A stretch of 64,000 nt of DNA from Xylocopa sonorina (GCF_050948175.1 NC_135209.1:186001-250000); one strand, 5' to 3'. Shown: positions 31,586 through 47,300, numbered from the stretch's first letter. Notes: generated from the letters alone by a model not told the origin. Translations and numbers: made by a program.

Positions 31586-34050
31586 GATATCGCATCTCAA
31601 TTCTATGTTTCATGGTAAGATAAAACATGATTTGCGAAGTGTTATGTATTCCTCGTCTACACTTCAAATGAATGTAAATGCGACACTTCCTTGCAAGGAA
31701 ATAGCGTCTGCAGATGTCTACGTATCGTAGCAATAGATTTCTAATGCTTCTTAAAACGCGATATCGCATCTCATTTCTATGTTTCATGGTAAGATATAAT
31801 ATGATTTGCGAAGCGTCATGTATTCCTCGTCTACTCTTCAAATGAATGTAAATGCGACACTTCCTTGCTAGGAAATAGCGTCTGCAGATGTCTAGGTATC
31901 GTAGCAATAGTGTTCTAATGCTTCTTAAAACGCGATATCGCATCTCATTTCTATGTTTCATGGTAAGATATAATATGATTTGCGAAGTGTCATGTATTCC
32001 TCGTCTACACTTCAAATGAATATAAATGCGACACTTCATTGCTGGGAAATAGCATGTGCAGATGTCTAGGTATCGTAGCAATAGTGTTCTAATGCTTCTT
32101 AAAACGCGATATCGCATCTCAATTCTATATTTCATGGTAAGATATAACATGATTTGCGAAGTGTTATGTATTCCTCGCCTACACTTCAAATGAATGTAAA
32201 TGCGACACTTCCTTGCTAGGAAATAGCGTTTGCAGATGTCTACGTATCGAAGCAATAGAGTTCAAATGCTTCTTAAAACGAGATATTGCATCTCATATCC
32301 ATGTTTCCTGATAAGATGTAATATTCATTGCGAAGTGTTATGCATTCCTCGTCTACGATTCAAATGAATGTAAATGCGACACTTCCTTGCAAGGAAATAG
32401 CGTCTGCAGATATCTACGTATCGTAACAATAGATTTCTAATGCTTCTTAAAACGCGATATCGCATCTCATTTCTATGCTTCATGGTAAGATATAATATGA
32501 TTTGCGAAGCGTCATGGATTCCTCGTCTACTCTTCAAATGAATTTAAATGCGACACTTCATTGCAAGGAAATAGCGTCTGCAGATGTCTAGGTATCCTAG
32601 CAATAGAGTTCTAATGCTTCTTAAAACGCGATATCGCATCTCATTTCTATGTTTCATGGTAAGATATAATATGATTTGCGAAGCGTCATGTATTCCTCGT
32701 CTACTCTTCAAATGAATGTAAATGCGACACTTCCTTGCAAGGAAATAGCTATTACAGATGTCTACGTATCGTAGCAATAGAGTTCAAATGCTTCTAAAAA
32801 CAAGATATCGCATCTCAATTCTATGTTTCATGGTAAGATAAAACATGATTTGCGAAGTGTTATGTATTCCTCGTCTACACTTCAAATGAATGTAAATGCG
32901 ACACTTCCTTGCAAGGAAATAGCGTCTGCAGATGTCTACGTATCGTAGCAATAGATTTCTAATGCTTCTTAAAACGCGATATCGCATCTCATTTCTATGT
33001 TTCATGGTAAGATATAATATGATTTGCGAAGCGTCATGTATTCCTCGTCTACTCTTCAAATGAATGTAAATGCGACACTTCCTTGCTAGGAAATAGCGTC
33101 TGCAGATGTCTAGGTATCGTAGCAATAGTGTTCTAATGCTTCTTAAAACGCGATATCGCATCTCATTTCTATGTTTCATGGTAAGATATAATATGATTTG
33201 CGAAGTGTCATGTATTCCTCGTCTACACTTCAAATGAATATAAATGCGACACTTCATTGCTGGGAAATAGCATGTGCAGATGTCTAGGTATCGTAGCAAT
33301 AGTGTTCTAATGCTTCTTAAAACGCGATATCGCATCTCAATTCTATATTTCATGGTAAGATATAACATGATTTGCGAAGTGTTATGTATTCCTCGCCTAC
33401 ACTTCAAATGAATGTAAATGCGACACTTCCTTGCTAGGAAATAGCGTTTGCAGATGTCTACGTATCGAAGCAATAGAGTTCAAATGCTTCTTAAAACGAG
33501 ATATTGCATCTCATATCCATGTTTCCTGATAAGATGTAATATTCATTGCGAAGTGTTATGCATTCCTCGTCTACGATTCAAATGAATGTAAATGCGACAC
33601 TTCCTTGCAAGGAAATAGCGTCTGCAGATATCTACGTATCGTAACAATAGATTTCTAATGCTTCTTAAAACGCGATATCGCATCTCATTTCTATGCTTCA
33701 TGGTAAGATATAATATGATTTGCGAAGCGTCATGGATTCCTCGTCTACTCTTCAAATGAATTTAAATGCGACACTTCATTGCAAGGAAATAGCGTCTGCA
33801 GATGTCTAGGTATCCTAGCAATAGAGTTCTAATGCTTCTTAAAACGCGATATCGCATCTCATTTCTATGTTTCATGGTAAGATATAATATGATTTGCGAA
33901 GCGTCATGTATTCCTCGTCTACTCTTCAAATGAATGTAAATGCGACACTTCCTTGCAAGGAAATAGCTATTACAGATGTCTACGTATCGTAGCAATAGAG
34001 TTCAAATGCTTCTAAAAACAAGATATCGCATCTCAATTCTATGTTTCATG
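31586..34050. repeat. 7-monomer higher-order repeat (1,218 bp), two copies
   Basis: Offset 1,218 bp or 7x174. Diagnostic features repeat: AAGATAAAACATG at about 31615 and 32833, and the TTCATTGCTGGGAAATAG variant at about 32034 and 33252. Similarity starts at about 31586 and fails near 34045, where the third position would need AAGATAAAACATG but has AAGATATAACATG. Confidence 0.88.
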
Positions 34051-36779
34051 GTAAGATATAACATGATTTGCGAAGTGTTATGTATTCCTCGTCTACACTT
34101 CAAATGAATGTAAATGCGACACTTCCTAGCAAGGAAATAGCTATTGCAGATGTCTACGTATCGTAGCAATAGAGTTCAAATGCTACTAAAAACAAGATAT
34201 CGCATCTCAATTCTATGTTTCATGGTAAGATATAACATGATTTGCGAAGTGTTGTGTATTCCTCGTCTACACTTCAAATGAATGTAAATGCGACACTTCC
34301 TTGCTAGGAAATAGCGTGTGCAGATGTCTAGGTACTGTAGCAATAGTGTTCTAATGCTTCTTAAAACGCGATATAGCATCTCAATTCTATGTTTCATGGT
34401 AAGATAAAACATGATTTGCGATGTGTTATGTATTCCTCGTCTACACTTCAAATGAATGTAAATGCGACACTTCCTTGCAAGGAAATAGCGTCTGCAGATG
34501 TCTACGTATCGTAGCAATAGATTTCTAATGCTTCTTAAAACGCGATATCGCATCTCATTTCTATGTTTCATGGTAAGATATAATATGATTTGCGAAGCGT
34601 CATGTATTCCTCGTCTACTCTTCAAATGAATGTAAATGCGACACTTCCTTGCTAGGAAATAGCGTCTGCAGATGTCTAGGTGTCGTAGCAATAGAGTTCT
34701 AAAACTTCTTAAAACGCGATATCGCATCTCATTTCTATGTTTCATGGTAAGATGTAATATGATTTGCGAAGTATCATGTATTAAACGTCTACACTTCAAA
34801 TGAATGTAAACGCGACACTTCCTTGCAAGGAAATAGCGTTTGCAGATGTCTACGTATCGAAGCAATAGAGATCAAATGCTTCCTAAAACAAGATATCGCA
34901 TCTCAATTCTATGTTTCATGATAAAATGTAATACTCATTGCGATGTGTTATGTATTCCTCGTCTACGATTCAAATGAAAGTAAATGCGACACTTCCTTGC
35001 AAGGTAGTAGCGATTGCAGATGTCTACGTATCGTAGCAATAGAGTTCATATCATTCTTAAAACGCGATATCGCATCTCATTTCTATGTTTCATGGTAAGA
35101 TATAACATGATTTGCGAAGTGTTATGTATTCCTCGTCTACACTTCAAATGAATGTGAATGCGATACTTCCTCGCTTGGAAATAGCGTTTGCAGATGTATA
35201 CTTATCGTAGCAATAGCTTTCTAATGCTTCTTATAACGCCATATCGCATCTCATTTCTATGTTTCATGGTAAGATATAATATGATTTGCGAAGTGTCATG
35301 TATTCCTCGTCTGCACTTCAAATGAATGTAAATGCGACACTTCCTTGCAAGGAAATAGCGTTTGCAGATGTCTACGTATCGTAGCAATAGAGTTCATATG
35401 ATTCTTTAAACGCGATATTGCATCTCATTTCTATGTTTCATGGTAAGATATAACATGATTTGCGAAGTGTTATGCATTCCTCGTCTACACTTCAAATGAA
35501 TGTAAATGCGACATTTCCTTGCTAGGAAATAGCGTGTGCAGATGTCTAGGTGCTGTAGCAATAGTGTTCTAATGCTTCTTAAAACGCGATATCGCATCTC
35601 AATTCTATGTTTCATGGTAAGATATAACATGATTTGCGAAGTGTTATGTATTCCTCGTCTACACTTCAAATGAATGTAAATGCGACACTTCCTTGCTAGG
35701 AAATAGCGTCTGCAGATGTCTAGGTATCCTAGCAATAGAGTTCTAATGCTTCTTAAAACGCGATATCGCATCTCATATCTATGTTTCATGGTAAGATATA
35801 ATATGATTCGCGAAGTGTTATGTATTCCTCGTCTACACTTCAAATGAATGTAAATGCGACACTTCCTTGCAAGGAAATAGCTATTACAGAGGTCTACGTA
35901 TCGTAGCAATAGAGTTCAAATGCTTCTAAAAACAAGATATCGCATCTCATTTCTATGTTTCATGGTAAAATGTAATATGATTTGCGAAGTATCATGTATT
36001 CCACGTCTACACTTCAAATGAATGTAAATGCGACACTTCCTTGCAAGGAAATAGCTATTACAGAGGTCTACGTATCGTAGCAATAGAGTTCAAATGCTTC
36101 TAAAAACAAGATATCGCATCTCAATTCTATGTTTCATGGTAAGATATAACATGATTTGCGAAGTGTTATGTATTCCTCGTCTACACTTCAAATGAATGTA
36201 AATGCGACATTTCCTTGCTAGGAAATAGCGTGTGCAGATGTCTAGGTGCTGTAGCAATTGTGTTCTAATGCTTCTTAAAACGCGATATCGCATCTCAATT
36301 CTATGTTTCATGGTAAGATATAACATGATTTGCGAAGTGTTATGTATTCCTCGTCTACACTTCAAATGAATGTGAATGCGATACTTCCTCGCTAGGAAAT
36401 AGCGTTTGCAGATGTATACGTATCGTAGCAATAGCTTTCTAATGCTTCTTAAAACGCCATATCGCATCTCATTTCTATGTTTCATGGTAAGATATAATAT
36501 GATTTGCGATGTGTCATGTATTCCTCGTCTGCACTTCAAATGAATGTAAATGCGACACTTCCTTGCAAGGAAATAGCGTTTGCAGATGTCTACGTATCGA
36601 AACAATAGAGTTCAAATGCTTCTTAAAACGAGATATTGCATCTCATATCTATGTTTCCTGATAAGATATAATATTCATTGCGAAGTGTTATGCATTCCTT
36701 GTCTACGATTCAAATGAATGTAAATGCGACACTTCCTTGCTAGGAAATAGCGTCTGCAGATGTCCAGGTATCGTATCAA

Positions 36780-36849
36780 TAGTGTTCTAATGCTTCTTAA
36801 AACGCGATATCACAAAATAGCGTCTGCTGATGTCTACGTATCGTAACAA
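36780..36849. repeat. 70-bp truncated monomer (104-bp internal deletion)
   Basis: This monomer runs from its start to GATATCACA and then jumps to AAATAGCGTC, removing 104 bp that include most of the hairpin region and the left arm of the 14-bp palindrome. Flanking monomers are normal length. It is the only large length change found in about 316 monomers. CACA or AAA microhomology could have guided it, but no clear repeat is seen at the ends. Confidence 0.9.
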
Positions 36850-37309
36850 TAGATTTCTAATGCTTCTTAAAACGCGATATCGCATCTCATTTCTATGCTT
36901 CATGGTAAGATATAATATGATTTGCGAAGCGTCATGGACTCCTCGTCTACTCTTCAAATGAATGTAATTGCGACACTTCCTTGCTAGGAAATAGCGTCTG
37001 CAGATGTCCAGGTATCGTATCAATAGTGTTCTAATGCTTCTTAAAACGCGATATCACATCTCAATTCTATATTTTTGGTGGTAAGATACAACATGATTTG
37101 CGAAGTGTTATGTATTCCTCGTCTACACTTCAAATGAATGTAAATGCGACACTTCCTCGCAAGGAAATAGCGTCTGCAGATGTCTACGTATCGTAACAAT
37201 AGATTTCTAATGCTTCTTAAAACGCGATATCGCATCTCATTTCTATGTTTCATGGTAAGATATAATATGATTTGAGAAGTGTCATGTATTCCTCGTCTAC
37301 ACTTCAAAT

Positions 37310-39420
37310 GAATGTAAATGCGACACTTCCTTGCTAGGAAATAGCGTCTGCAGATGTCTAGGTATCGTAGCAATAGTGTTCTAATGCTTCTTTAAACGCG
37401 ATATCGCATCTCATTTCTATGTTTCATGGTAAGATATAATATGATTTGCGAAGTGTCATGTATTCCTCGTCTACACTTCAAATGAATGTAAATGCGACAC
37501 TTCCTTGCTAGGAAATAGCGTCTGCAGATGTCTAGGTATCGTAGCAATAGTGTTCTAATGCTTCTTAAAACGCGATATCGCATCTCAATTCTATATTTCA
37601 TGGTAAGATATAACATGATTTGCGAAGTGTTATGTATTCTTCGCCTACACTTCAAATGAATGTAAATGCGACACTTCCATGCTAGGAAATAGCGTTTGCA
37701 GATGTCTACGTATCGAAGCAATAGAGTTCAAATGCTTCTTAAAACGAGATATTGCATCTCATATCTATGTTCCCTGATAAGATATAATATTCATTGCGAA
37801 GTGTTATGCATTCCTCGTCCACGATTCAAATGAATGTAAATGCGACACTTCCTTGCAAGGAAATAGCGTCTGCAGATATCTACGTATCGTAACAATAGAT
37901 TTCTAATGCTTCTTAAAACGCGATATCGCATCTCATTTCTATGCTTCATGGTAAGATATAATATGATTTGCGAAGCGTCATGGATTCCTCGTCTACTCTT
38001 CAAATGAATGTAAATGCGACACTTCCTTGCTAGGAAATAGCGTCTGCAGATGTCTAGGTATCCTAGCAATAGAGTTCTAATGCTTCTTAAAACGCGATAT
38101 CGCATCTCATTTCTATGTTTCATGGTAAGATATAATATGATTCGCGAAGTGTTATGTATTCCTCGTCTACACTTCAAATGAATGTAAATGCGACACTTCC
38201 TTGCTAGGAAATAGCGTGTGCAGATGTCTAGGTACTGTAGCAATAGTGTTCTAATGCTTCTTAAAACGCGATATCGCATCTCAATTCTATGTTTCATGGT
38301 AAGATAAAACATGATTTGCGAAGTGTTATGTATTCCTCGTCTACACTTCAAATGAATGTAAATGCGACACTTCCTTGCAAGGAAATAGCGTCTGCAGATG
38401 TCTACGTATCGTAGCAATAGATTTCTAATGCTTCTTAAAACGCGATATCGCATCTCATTTCTATGTTTCATGGTAAGATATAATATGATTTGCGAAGCGT
38501 CATGTATTCCTCGTCTACTCTTCAAATGAATGTAAATGCGACACTTCCTTGCTAGGAAATAGCGTCTGCAGATGTCTAGGTATCGTAGCAATAGTGTTCT
38601 AATGCTTCTTTAAACGCGATATCGCATCTCATTTCTATGTTTCATGGTAAGATATAATATGATTTGCGAAGTGTCATGTATTCCTCGTCTACACTTCAAA
38701 TGAATGTAAATGCGACACTTCCTTGCTAGGAAATAGCGTCTGCAGATGTCTAGGTATCGTAGCAATAGTGTTCTAATGCTTCTTAAAACGCGATATCGCA
38801 TCTCAATTCTATATTTCATGGTAAGATATAACATGATTTGCGAAGTGTTATGTATTCTTCGCCTACACTTCAAATGAATGTAAATGCGACACTTCCATGC
38901 TAGGAAATAGCGTTTGCAGATGTCTACGTATCGAAGCAATAGAGTTCAAATGCTTCTTAAAACGAGATATTGCATCTCATATCTATGTTCCCTGATAAGA
39001 TATAATATTCATTGCGAAGTGTTATGCATTCCTCGTCTACGATTCAAATGAATGTAAATGCGACACTTCCTTGCAAGGAAATAGCGTCTGCAGATATCTA
39101 CGTATCGTAACAATAGATTTCTAATGCTTCTTAAAACGCGATATCGCATCTCATTTCTATGCTTCATGGTAAGATATAATATGATTTGCGAAGCGTCATG
39201 GATTCCTCGTCTACTCTTCAAATGAATGTAAATGCGACACTTCCTTGCTAGGAAATAGCGTCTGCAGATGTCTAGGTATCCTAGCAATAGAGTTCTAATG
39301 CTTCTTAAAACGCGATATCGCATCTCATTTCTATGTTTCATGGTAAGATATAATATGATTCGCGAAGTGTTATGTATTCCTCGTCTACACTTCAAATGAA
39401 TGTAAATGCGACACTTCCTT
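37310..39420. repeat. Second 7-monomer higher-order repeat (1,218 bp), about 1.7 copies
   Basis: The TTCTTTAAACGCG variant at about 37388 and 38606, the TTCCATGCTAGG variant at about 37675 and 38893, and the GTTCCCTGATAAG variant at about 37769 and 38987 all repeat at 1,218 bp. The unit composition differs from the 7-mer at 31586-34050, so these are separate amplifications of the same length class. Confidence 0.85.
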
Positions 39421-41139
39421 GCAAGGAAATAGCTATTACAGATGTCTACGTATCGTAGCAATAGAGTTCAAATGCTTCTAAAAACAAGATATCGCATCTC
39501 AATTCTATGTTTCTTGGTAAGATATAACATGATTTGCGAAGTGTTATGTATTCCTCGTCTACACTTCAAATGAATGTAAATGCGACATTTCCTTGCTAGG
39601 AAATAGCGTGTGCAGATGTCTAGGTGCTGTAGCAATAGTTTTCTAATTATTCTTAAAACGCGATATCGCATCTCAATTCTATGTTTCATGGTAAGATAAA
39701 GCATGATTTGCGAAGTGTTATGTATTCCTCGTCTACACTTCCAATGAATGTAAATGCGACACTTCCTTGCAAGGAAATAGCGTCTGCAGATGTATACGTA
39801 TCGTAGCAATAGCTTTCTAATGCTTCTTAAAACGCCATATCGCATCTCATTTCTATGTTTCATGGTAAGATATAATATGATTTGCGATGTGTCATGTATT
39901 CCTCGTCTACACTTCAAATGAATGTAAATGCGACACTTCCTTGCTAGGAAATAGCGTCTGCAGATGTCTAGGTATCGTAGCAATAGTGTTCTAATGCTTC
40001 TTAAAACGCGATATCGCATCTCAATTCTATATTTCATGGTAAGATATAACATGATTTGCGAAGTGTTATGTATTCTTCGCCTACACTTCAAATGAATGTA
40101 AATGCGACACTTCCTTGCTAGGAAATAGCGTTTGCAGATGTCTACGTATCGAAGCAATAGAGTTCAAATGCTTCTTAAAACGAGATATTGCATCTCATAT
40201 CTATGCTTCATGGTAAGATATAATATGATTTGCGAAGCGTCATGGATTCCTCGTCTACACTTCAAGTGAATGTAAATGCGACACTTCCTTGCTAGGAAAT
40301 AGCGTCTGCAGATGTCTAGGTATCGTAGCAATAGAGTTCTAATGCTTCTTAAAACGCGATATCGCATCTCATTTCTATGCTTCATGGTAAGATATAATAT
40401 GATTTGCGAAGTGTTATGTATTCCTCGTCTACACTTCAAATGAATGTAAATGCGACACTTCCTTGCAAGGAAATAGCTATTGCAGATGTCTACGTATCGT
40501 AGCAATAGAGTTCAAATGCTACTAAAAACAAGATATCGCATCTCAATTCTATGTTTCATGGTAAGATATAACATGATTTGCGAAGTGTTATGTATTCCTC
40601 GTCTACACTTCAAATGAATGTAAATGCGACACTTCCTTGCTAGGAAATAGCGTGTGCAGATGTCTAGGTACTGTAGCAATAGTGTTCTAATGCTTCATAA
40701 AACGCGATATCGCATCTCAATTCTATGTTTCATGGTAAGATAAAACATGATTTGCGAAGTGTTATGTATTCCTCGTCTACACTTCAAATGAATGTAAATG
40801 CGACACTTCATTGCAAGGAAATAGCGTCTGCAGATGTCTACGTATCGTAGCAATAGATTTCTAATGCTTCTTAAAACGCGATATCGCATCTCATTTCTAT
40901 GTTTCATGGTAAGATATAATATGATTTGCGAAGCGTCATGTATTCCTCGTCTACTCTTCAAATGAATGTAAATGCGACACTTCCTTGCTAGGAAATAGCG
41001 TCTGCAGATGTCAAGGTATCGTAGCAATAGTGTTCTAATGCTTCTTAAAACGCGATATCGCATCTCATTTCTATGTTTCATGGTAAGATATAATATGATT
41101 TGCGAAGTGTTATGTATTCCTCGTCTACACTTCAAATGA

Positions 41140-44100
41140 ATGTAAATGCGACACTTCCTTGCAAGGAAATAGCGTCTGCAGATGTCTACGTATCGTAGCA
41201 ATAGATTTCTAATGCTTCTTAAAACGCGATATCGCATCTCATTTCTATGTTTCATGGTAAGATATAATATGATTTGCGAAGCGTCATGTATTCCTCGTCT
41301 ACTCTTCAAATGAATGTAAATGCGACACTTCCTTGCTAGGAAATAGCGTCTGCAGATGTCTAGGTATCGTAGCAATAGTGTTCTAATGCTTCTTAAAACG
41401 CGATATCGCATCTCATTTCTATGTTTCGTGGTAAGATATAATATGATTTGCGAAGCGTCATGTATTCCTCGTCTACTCTTCAAATGAATGTAAATGCGAC
41501 ACTTCCTTGCTAGGAAATAGCGTCTGCAGATGTCTAGGTATCGTAGCAATAGTGTTCTAATGCTTCTTAAAACGCGATATCGCATCTCATTTCTATGTTT
41601 CATGGTAAGATATAATATGATTTGCGAAGTGTCATGTATTCCTCGTCTACACTTCAAATGAATGTAAATGCGACACTTCCTTGCTAGGGAATAGCTTCTG
41701 CAGATGTCTAGGTATCGTAGCAATAGTGTTCTAATGCTTCTTAAAACGCGATATCGCATCTCAATTCTATATTTCATGGTAAGATATAACATGATTTGCG
41801 ATGTGTCATGTATTCCTCGTCTGCACTTCAAATGAATGTAAATGCGACACTTCCTTGCAAGGAAATAGCGTTTGCAGATGTCTACGTATCGAAACAATAG
41901 AGTTCAAATGCTTCTTAAAACGAGATATTGCATCTCATATCTATGTTTCCTGATAAGATATAATATTCATTGCGAAGTGTTATGCATTCCTCGTCTACGA
42001 TTCAAATGAATGTAAATGCGACACTTCCTTGCAAGGAAATAGCGTCTGCTGATGTCTACGTATCGTAACAATAGATTTCTAATGCTTCTTAAAACGCGAT
42101 ATCGCATCTCATTTCTATGCTTCATGGTAAGATATAATATGATTTGCGAAGCGTCATGGACTCCTCGTCTACTCTTCAAATGAATGTAAATGCGACACTT
42201 CCTTGCTAGGAAATAGCGTCTGCAGATGTCCAGGTATCGTAGCAATAGTGTTCTAATGCTTCTTAAAACGCGATATCACATCTCAATTCTATATTTCGTG
42301 GTAAGATATAATATGATTTGCGAAGTGTCATGTATTCCTCGTCTACACTTCAAATGAATGTAAATGCGACACTTCCTTGCTAGGAAATAGCGTCTGCAGA
42401 TGTCTAGGTATCGTAGCAATAGTGTTCTAATGCTTCTTAAAACGCGATATCGCATCTCAATTCTATATTTCATGGTAAGATATAACATGATTTGCGAAGT
42501 GTTATGTATTCTTCGCCTACACTTCAAATGAATGTAAATGCGACACTTCCTTGCTAGGAAATAGCGTTTGCAGATGTCTACGTATCGAAGCAATAGAGTT
42601 CAAATGCTTCTTAAAACGAGATATTGCATCTCATATCTATGATTCATGGTAAGATATAATATGATTTGCGAAGCGTCATGGATTCCTCGTCTACTCCTCA
42701 AATGAATGTAAATGCGACACTTCCTTGCAAGGAAATAGCGTCTGCAGATGTCTACGTATCGTAGCAATAGATTTCTAATGCTTCTTAAAACGCGATATCG
42801 CATCTCATTTCTATGTTTCATGGTAAGATATAATATAATTTGCGAAGCGTCATGTATTCCTCGTCTACTCTTCAAATGAATGTAAATGCGACACTTCCTT
42901 GCTAGGAAATAGCGTCTGCAGATGTCTAGGTATCGTAGCAATAGTGTTCTAATGCTTCTTAAAACGCGATATCGCATCTCATTTCTATGTTTCGTGGTAA
43001 GATATAATATGATTTGCGAAGCGTCATGTATTCCTCGTCTACTCTTCAAATGAATGTAAATGCGACACTTCCTTGCTAGGAAATAGCGTCTGCAGATGTC
43101 TAGGTATCGTAGCAATAGTGTTCTAATGCTTCTTAAAACGCGATATCGCATCTCATTTCTATGTTTCATGGTAAGATATAATATGATTTGCGAAGTGTCA
43201 TGTATTCCTCGTCTACACTTCAAATGAATGTAAATGCGACACTTCCTTGCTAGGGAATAGCTTCTGCAGATGTCTAGGTATCGTAGCAATAGTGTTCTAA
43301 TGCTTCTTAAAACGCGATATCGCATCTCAATTCTATATTTCATGGTAAGATATAACATGATTTGCGATGTGTCATGTATTCCTCGTCTGCACTTCAAATG
43401 AATGTAAATGCGACACTTCCTTGCAAGGAAATAGCGTTTGCAGATGTCTACGTATCGAAACAATAGAGTTCAAATGCTTCTTAAAACGAGATATTGCATC
43501 TCATATCTATGTTTCCTGATAAGATATAATATTCATTGCGAAGTGTTATGCATTCCTCGTCTACGATTCAAATGAATGTAAATGCGACACTTCCTTGCAA
43601 GGAAATAGCGTCTGCTGATGTCTACGTATCGTAACAATAGATTTCTAATGCTTCTTAAAACGCGATATCGCATCTCATTTCTATGCTTCATGGTAAGATA
43701 TAATATGATTTGCGAAGCGTCATGGACTCCTCGTCTACTCCTCAAATGAATGTAAATGCGACACTTCCTTGCTAGGAAATAGCGTCTGCAGATGTCCAGG
43801 TATCGTAGCAATAGTGTTCTAATGCTTCTTAAAACGCGATATCACATCTCAATTCTATATTTCGTGGTAAGATATAATATGATTTGCGAAGTGTCATGTA
43901 TTCCTCGTCTACACTTCAAATGAATGTAAATGCGACACTTCCTTGCTAGGAAATAGCGTCTGCAGATGTCTAGGTATCGTAGCAATAGTGTTCTAATGCT
44001 TCTTAAAACGCGATATCGCATCTCAATTCTATATTTCATGGTAAGATATAACATGATTTGCGAAGTGTTATGTATTCTTCGCCTACACTTCAAATGAATG

Positions 44101-44360
44101 TAAATGCGACACTTCCTTGCTAGGAAATAGCGTTTGCAGATGTCTACGTATCGAAGCAATAGAGTTCAAATGCTTCTTAAAACGAGATATTGCATCTCAT
44201 ATCTATGATTCATGGTAAGATATAATATGATTTGCGAAGCGTCATGGATTCCTCGTCTACTCCTCAAATGAATGTAAATGCGACACTTCCTTGCAAGGAA
44301 ATAGCGTCTGCAGATATCTACGTATCGTAGCAATAGATTTCTAATGCTTCTTAAAACGCG
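41140..44360. repeat. 9-monomer higher-order repeat (1,566 bp), about two copies
   Basis: TTCGTGGTAAG recurs at 41425 and 42991, TAGGGAATAGCTTC at about 41685 and 43251, and the GTCTGCTGATG variant at about 42048 and 43614, all 1,566 bp apart. Similarity ends near 44360, where the second copy changes to GCTTCTCATTTC. Confidence 0.85.
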
Positions 44361-47300
44361 ATATCGCTTCTCATTTCTATGCTTCATGGTAAGATATAAT
44401 ATGATTTGCGAAGCGTCATGGATTCCTCGTCTACACTTCAAGTGAATGTAAATGCGACACTTCCTTGCTAGGAAATAGCGTCTGCAGATGTCTAGGTATC
44501 GTAGCAAGAGAATCTAATGCTTCTTAAAACGCGATATCGCATCTCATTTCTATGTTTCATGGTAAGATATAATATGATTTGCGAAGTGTTATGTATTCCT
44601 CGTCTACACTTCAAATGAATGTAAATGCGACACTTCCTTGCAAGGAAATAGCTATTGCAGATGTCTACGTATCGTAGCAATAGAGTTCAAATGCTACTAA
44701 AAACAAGATATCGCATCTCAATTCTATGTTTCATGGTAAGATATAACATGATTTGCGAAGTGTTATGTATTCCTCGCCTACACTTCAAATGAATGTAAAT
44801 GCGACACTTCCTTGCTAGGAAATAGCGTGTGCAGATGTCTAGGTACTGTAGCAATAGTGTTCTAATGCTTCTTAAAACGCGATATCGCATCTCAATTCTA
44901 TGTTTCATGGTAAGATAAAACATGATTTGCGAAGTGTTATGTATTCCTCGTCTACACTTCAAATGAATGTAAATGCGACACTTCCTTGCAAGGAAATAGC
45001 GTCTGCAGATGTCTACGTATCGTAGCAATAGATTTCTAATGCTTCTTAAAACGCGATATCGCATCTCATTTCTATGTTTCATGGTAAGATATAATATGAT
45101 TTGCGAAGCGTCATGTATTCCTCGTCTACTCTTCAAATGAATGTAAATGCGACACTTCCTTGCTAGGAAATAGCGTCTGCAGATGTCTAGGTATCGTAGC
45201 AATAGTGTTCTAATGCTTCTTAAAACGCGATATCGCATCTCATTTCTATGTTTCATGGTAAGATATAATATGATTTGCGAAGTGTCATGTATTCCTCGTC
45301 TACACTTCAAATGAATGTAAATGCGACACTTCCTTGCTAGGAAATAGCGTCTGCAGATGTCTAGGTATCGTAGCAATAGTGTTCTAATGCTTCTTAAAAC
45401 GCGATATCGCATCTCAATTCTATATTTCATGGTAAGATATAACATGATTTGCGAAGTGTTATGTATTCTTCGCCTACACTTCAAATGAATGTAAATGCGA
45501 CACTTCCTTGCAAGGAAATAGCGTTTGCAGATGTCTACGTATCGAAGCAATAGAGTTCAAATGCTTCTTAAAACGAGATATTGCATCTCATATCTATGAT
45601 TCATGGTAAGATATAATATGATTTGCGAAGTGTTATGTATTCCTCGTCTACACTTCAAATGAATGTAAAAGCGACACTTCCTTGCAAGGAAATAGCTATT
45701 GCAGATGTCTACGTATCGTAACAATAGATTTCTAATGCTTCTTAAAACGCGATATCGCATCTCATTTCTATGCTTCATGGTAAGATATAATATGATTTGC
45801 GAAGCGTCATGGACTCCTCGTCTACTCTTCAAATGAATGTAAATGCGACACTTCCTTGCTAGGAAATAGCGTGTGCAGATGTCTAGGTACTGTAGCAATA
45901 GTGTTCTAATGCTTCATAAAACGCGATATCGCATCTCAATTCTATGTTTCATGGTAAGATAAAACATGATTTGCGAAGTGTTATGTATTCCTCGTCTACA
46001 CTTCAAATGAATGTAAATGCGACACTTCATTGCAAGGAAATAGCGTCTGCAGATGTCTACGTATCGTAGCAATAGATTTCTAATGCATCCTAAAACGCGA
46101 TATCGCATCTCATTTCTATGTTTCATGGTAAGATATAATATGATTTGCGAAGCGTCATGTATTCCTCGTCTACTCTTCAAATGAATGTAAATGCGACACT
46201 TCCTTGCTAGGAAATAGCGTCTGCAGATGTCAAGGTATCGTAGCAATAGTGTTCTAATGCTTCTTAAAACGCGATATCGCATCTCATTTCTATGTTTCAT
46301 GGTAAGATATAATATGATTTGCGAAGTGTTATGTATTCCTCGTCTACGATTCAAATGAATGTAAATGCGACACTTCCTTGCTAGGAAATAGCGTCTGCAG
46401 ATGTCTAGGTGTCGTAGCAATAGTGTTCTAATGCTTCTTAAAACGCGATATCGCATCTCATTTCTATGTTTCATGGTAAGATATAATATGATTTGCGAAG
46501 CGTCATGTATTCCTCGTCTACTCTTCAAATGAATGTAAATGCGACACTTCCTTGCTAGGAAATAGCGTCTGCAGATGTCTAGGTATCGTAGCAATAGTGT
46601 TCTAATGCTTCTTAAAACGCGATATCGCATCTCATTTCTATGTTTCATGGTAAGATATAATATGATTTGCGAAGGGTCATGTATTCCTCGTCTACACTTC
46701 AAATGAATGTAAATGCGACACTTCCTTGCTAGGGAATAGCTTCTGCAGATGTCTAGGTATCGTAGCAATAGTGTTCTAATGCTTCTTAAAACGCGATATC
46801 GCATCTCAATTCTATATTTCATGGTAAGATATAACATGATTTGCGATGTGTCATGTATTCCTCGTCTGCACTTCAAATGAATGTAAATGCGACACTTCCT
46901 TGCAAGGAAATAGCGTTTGCAGATGTCTACGTATCGAAACAATAGAGTTCAAATGCTTCTTAAAACGAGATATTGCATCTCATATCTATGTTTCCTGATA
47001 AGATATAATATTCATTGCGAAGTGTTATGCATTCCTCGTCTACGATTCAAATGAATGTAAATGCGACACTTCCTTGCAAGGAAATAGCGTCTGCTGATGT
47101 CTACGTATCGTAACAATAGATTTCTAATGCTTCTTAAAACGCGATATCGCATCTCATTTCTATGCTTCATGGTAAGATATAATATGATTTGCGAAGCGTC
47201 ATGGACTCCTCGTCTACTCTTCAAATGAATGTAAATGCGACACTTCCTTGCTAGGAAATAGCGTCTGCAGATGTCCAGGTATCGTAGCAATAGTGTTCTA

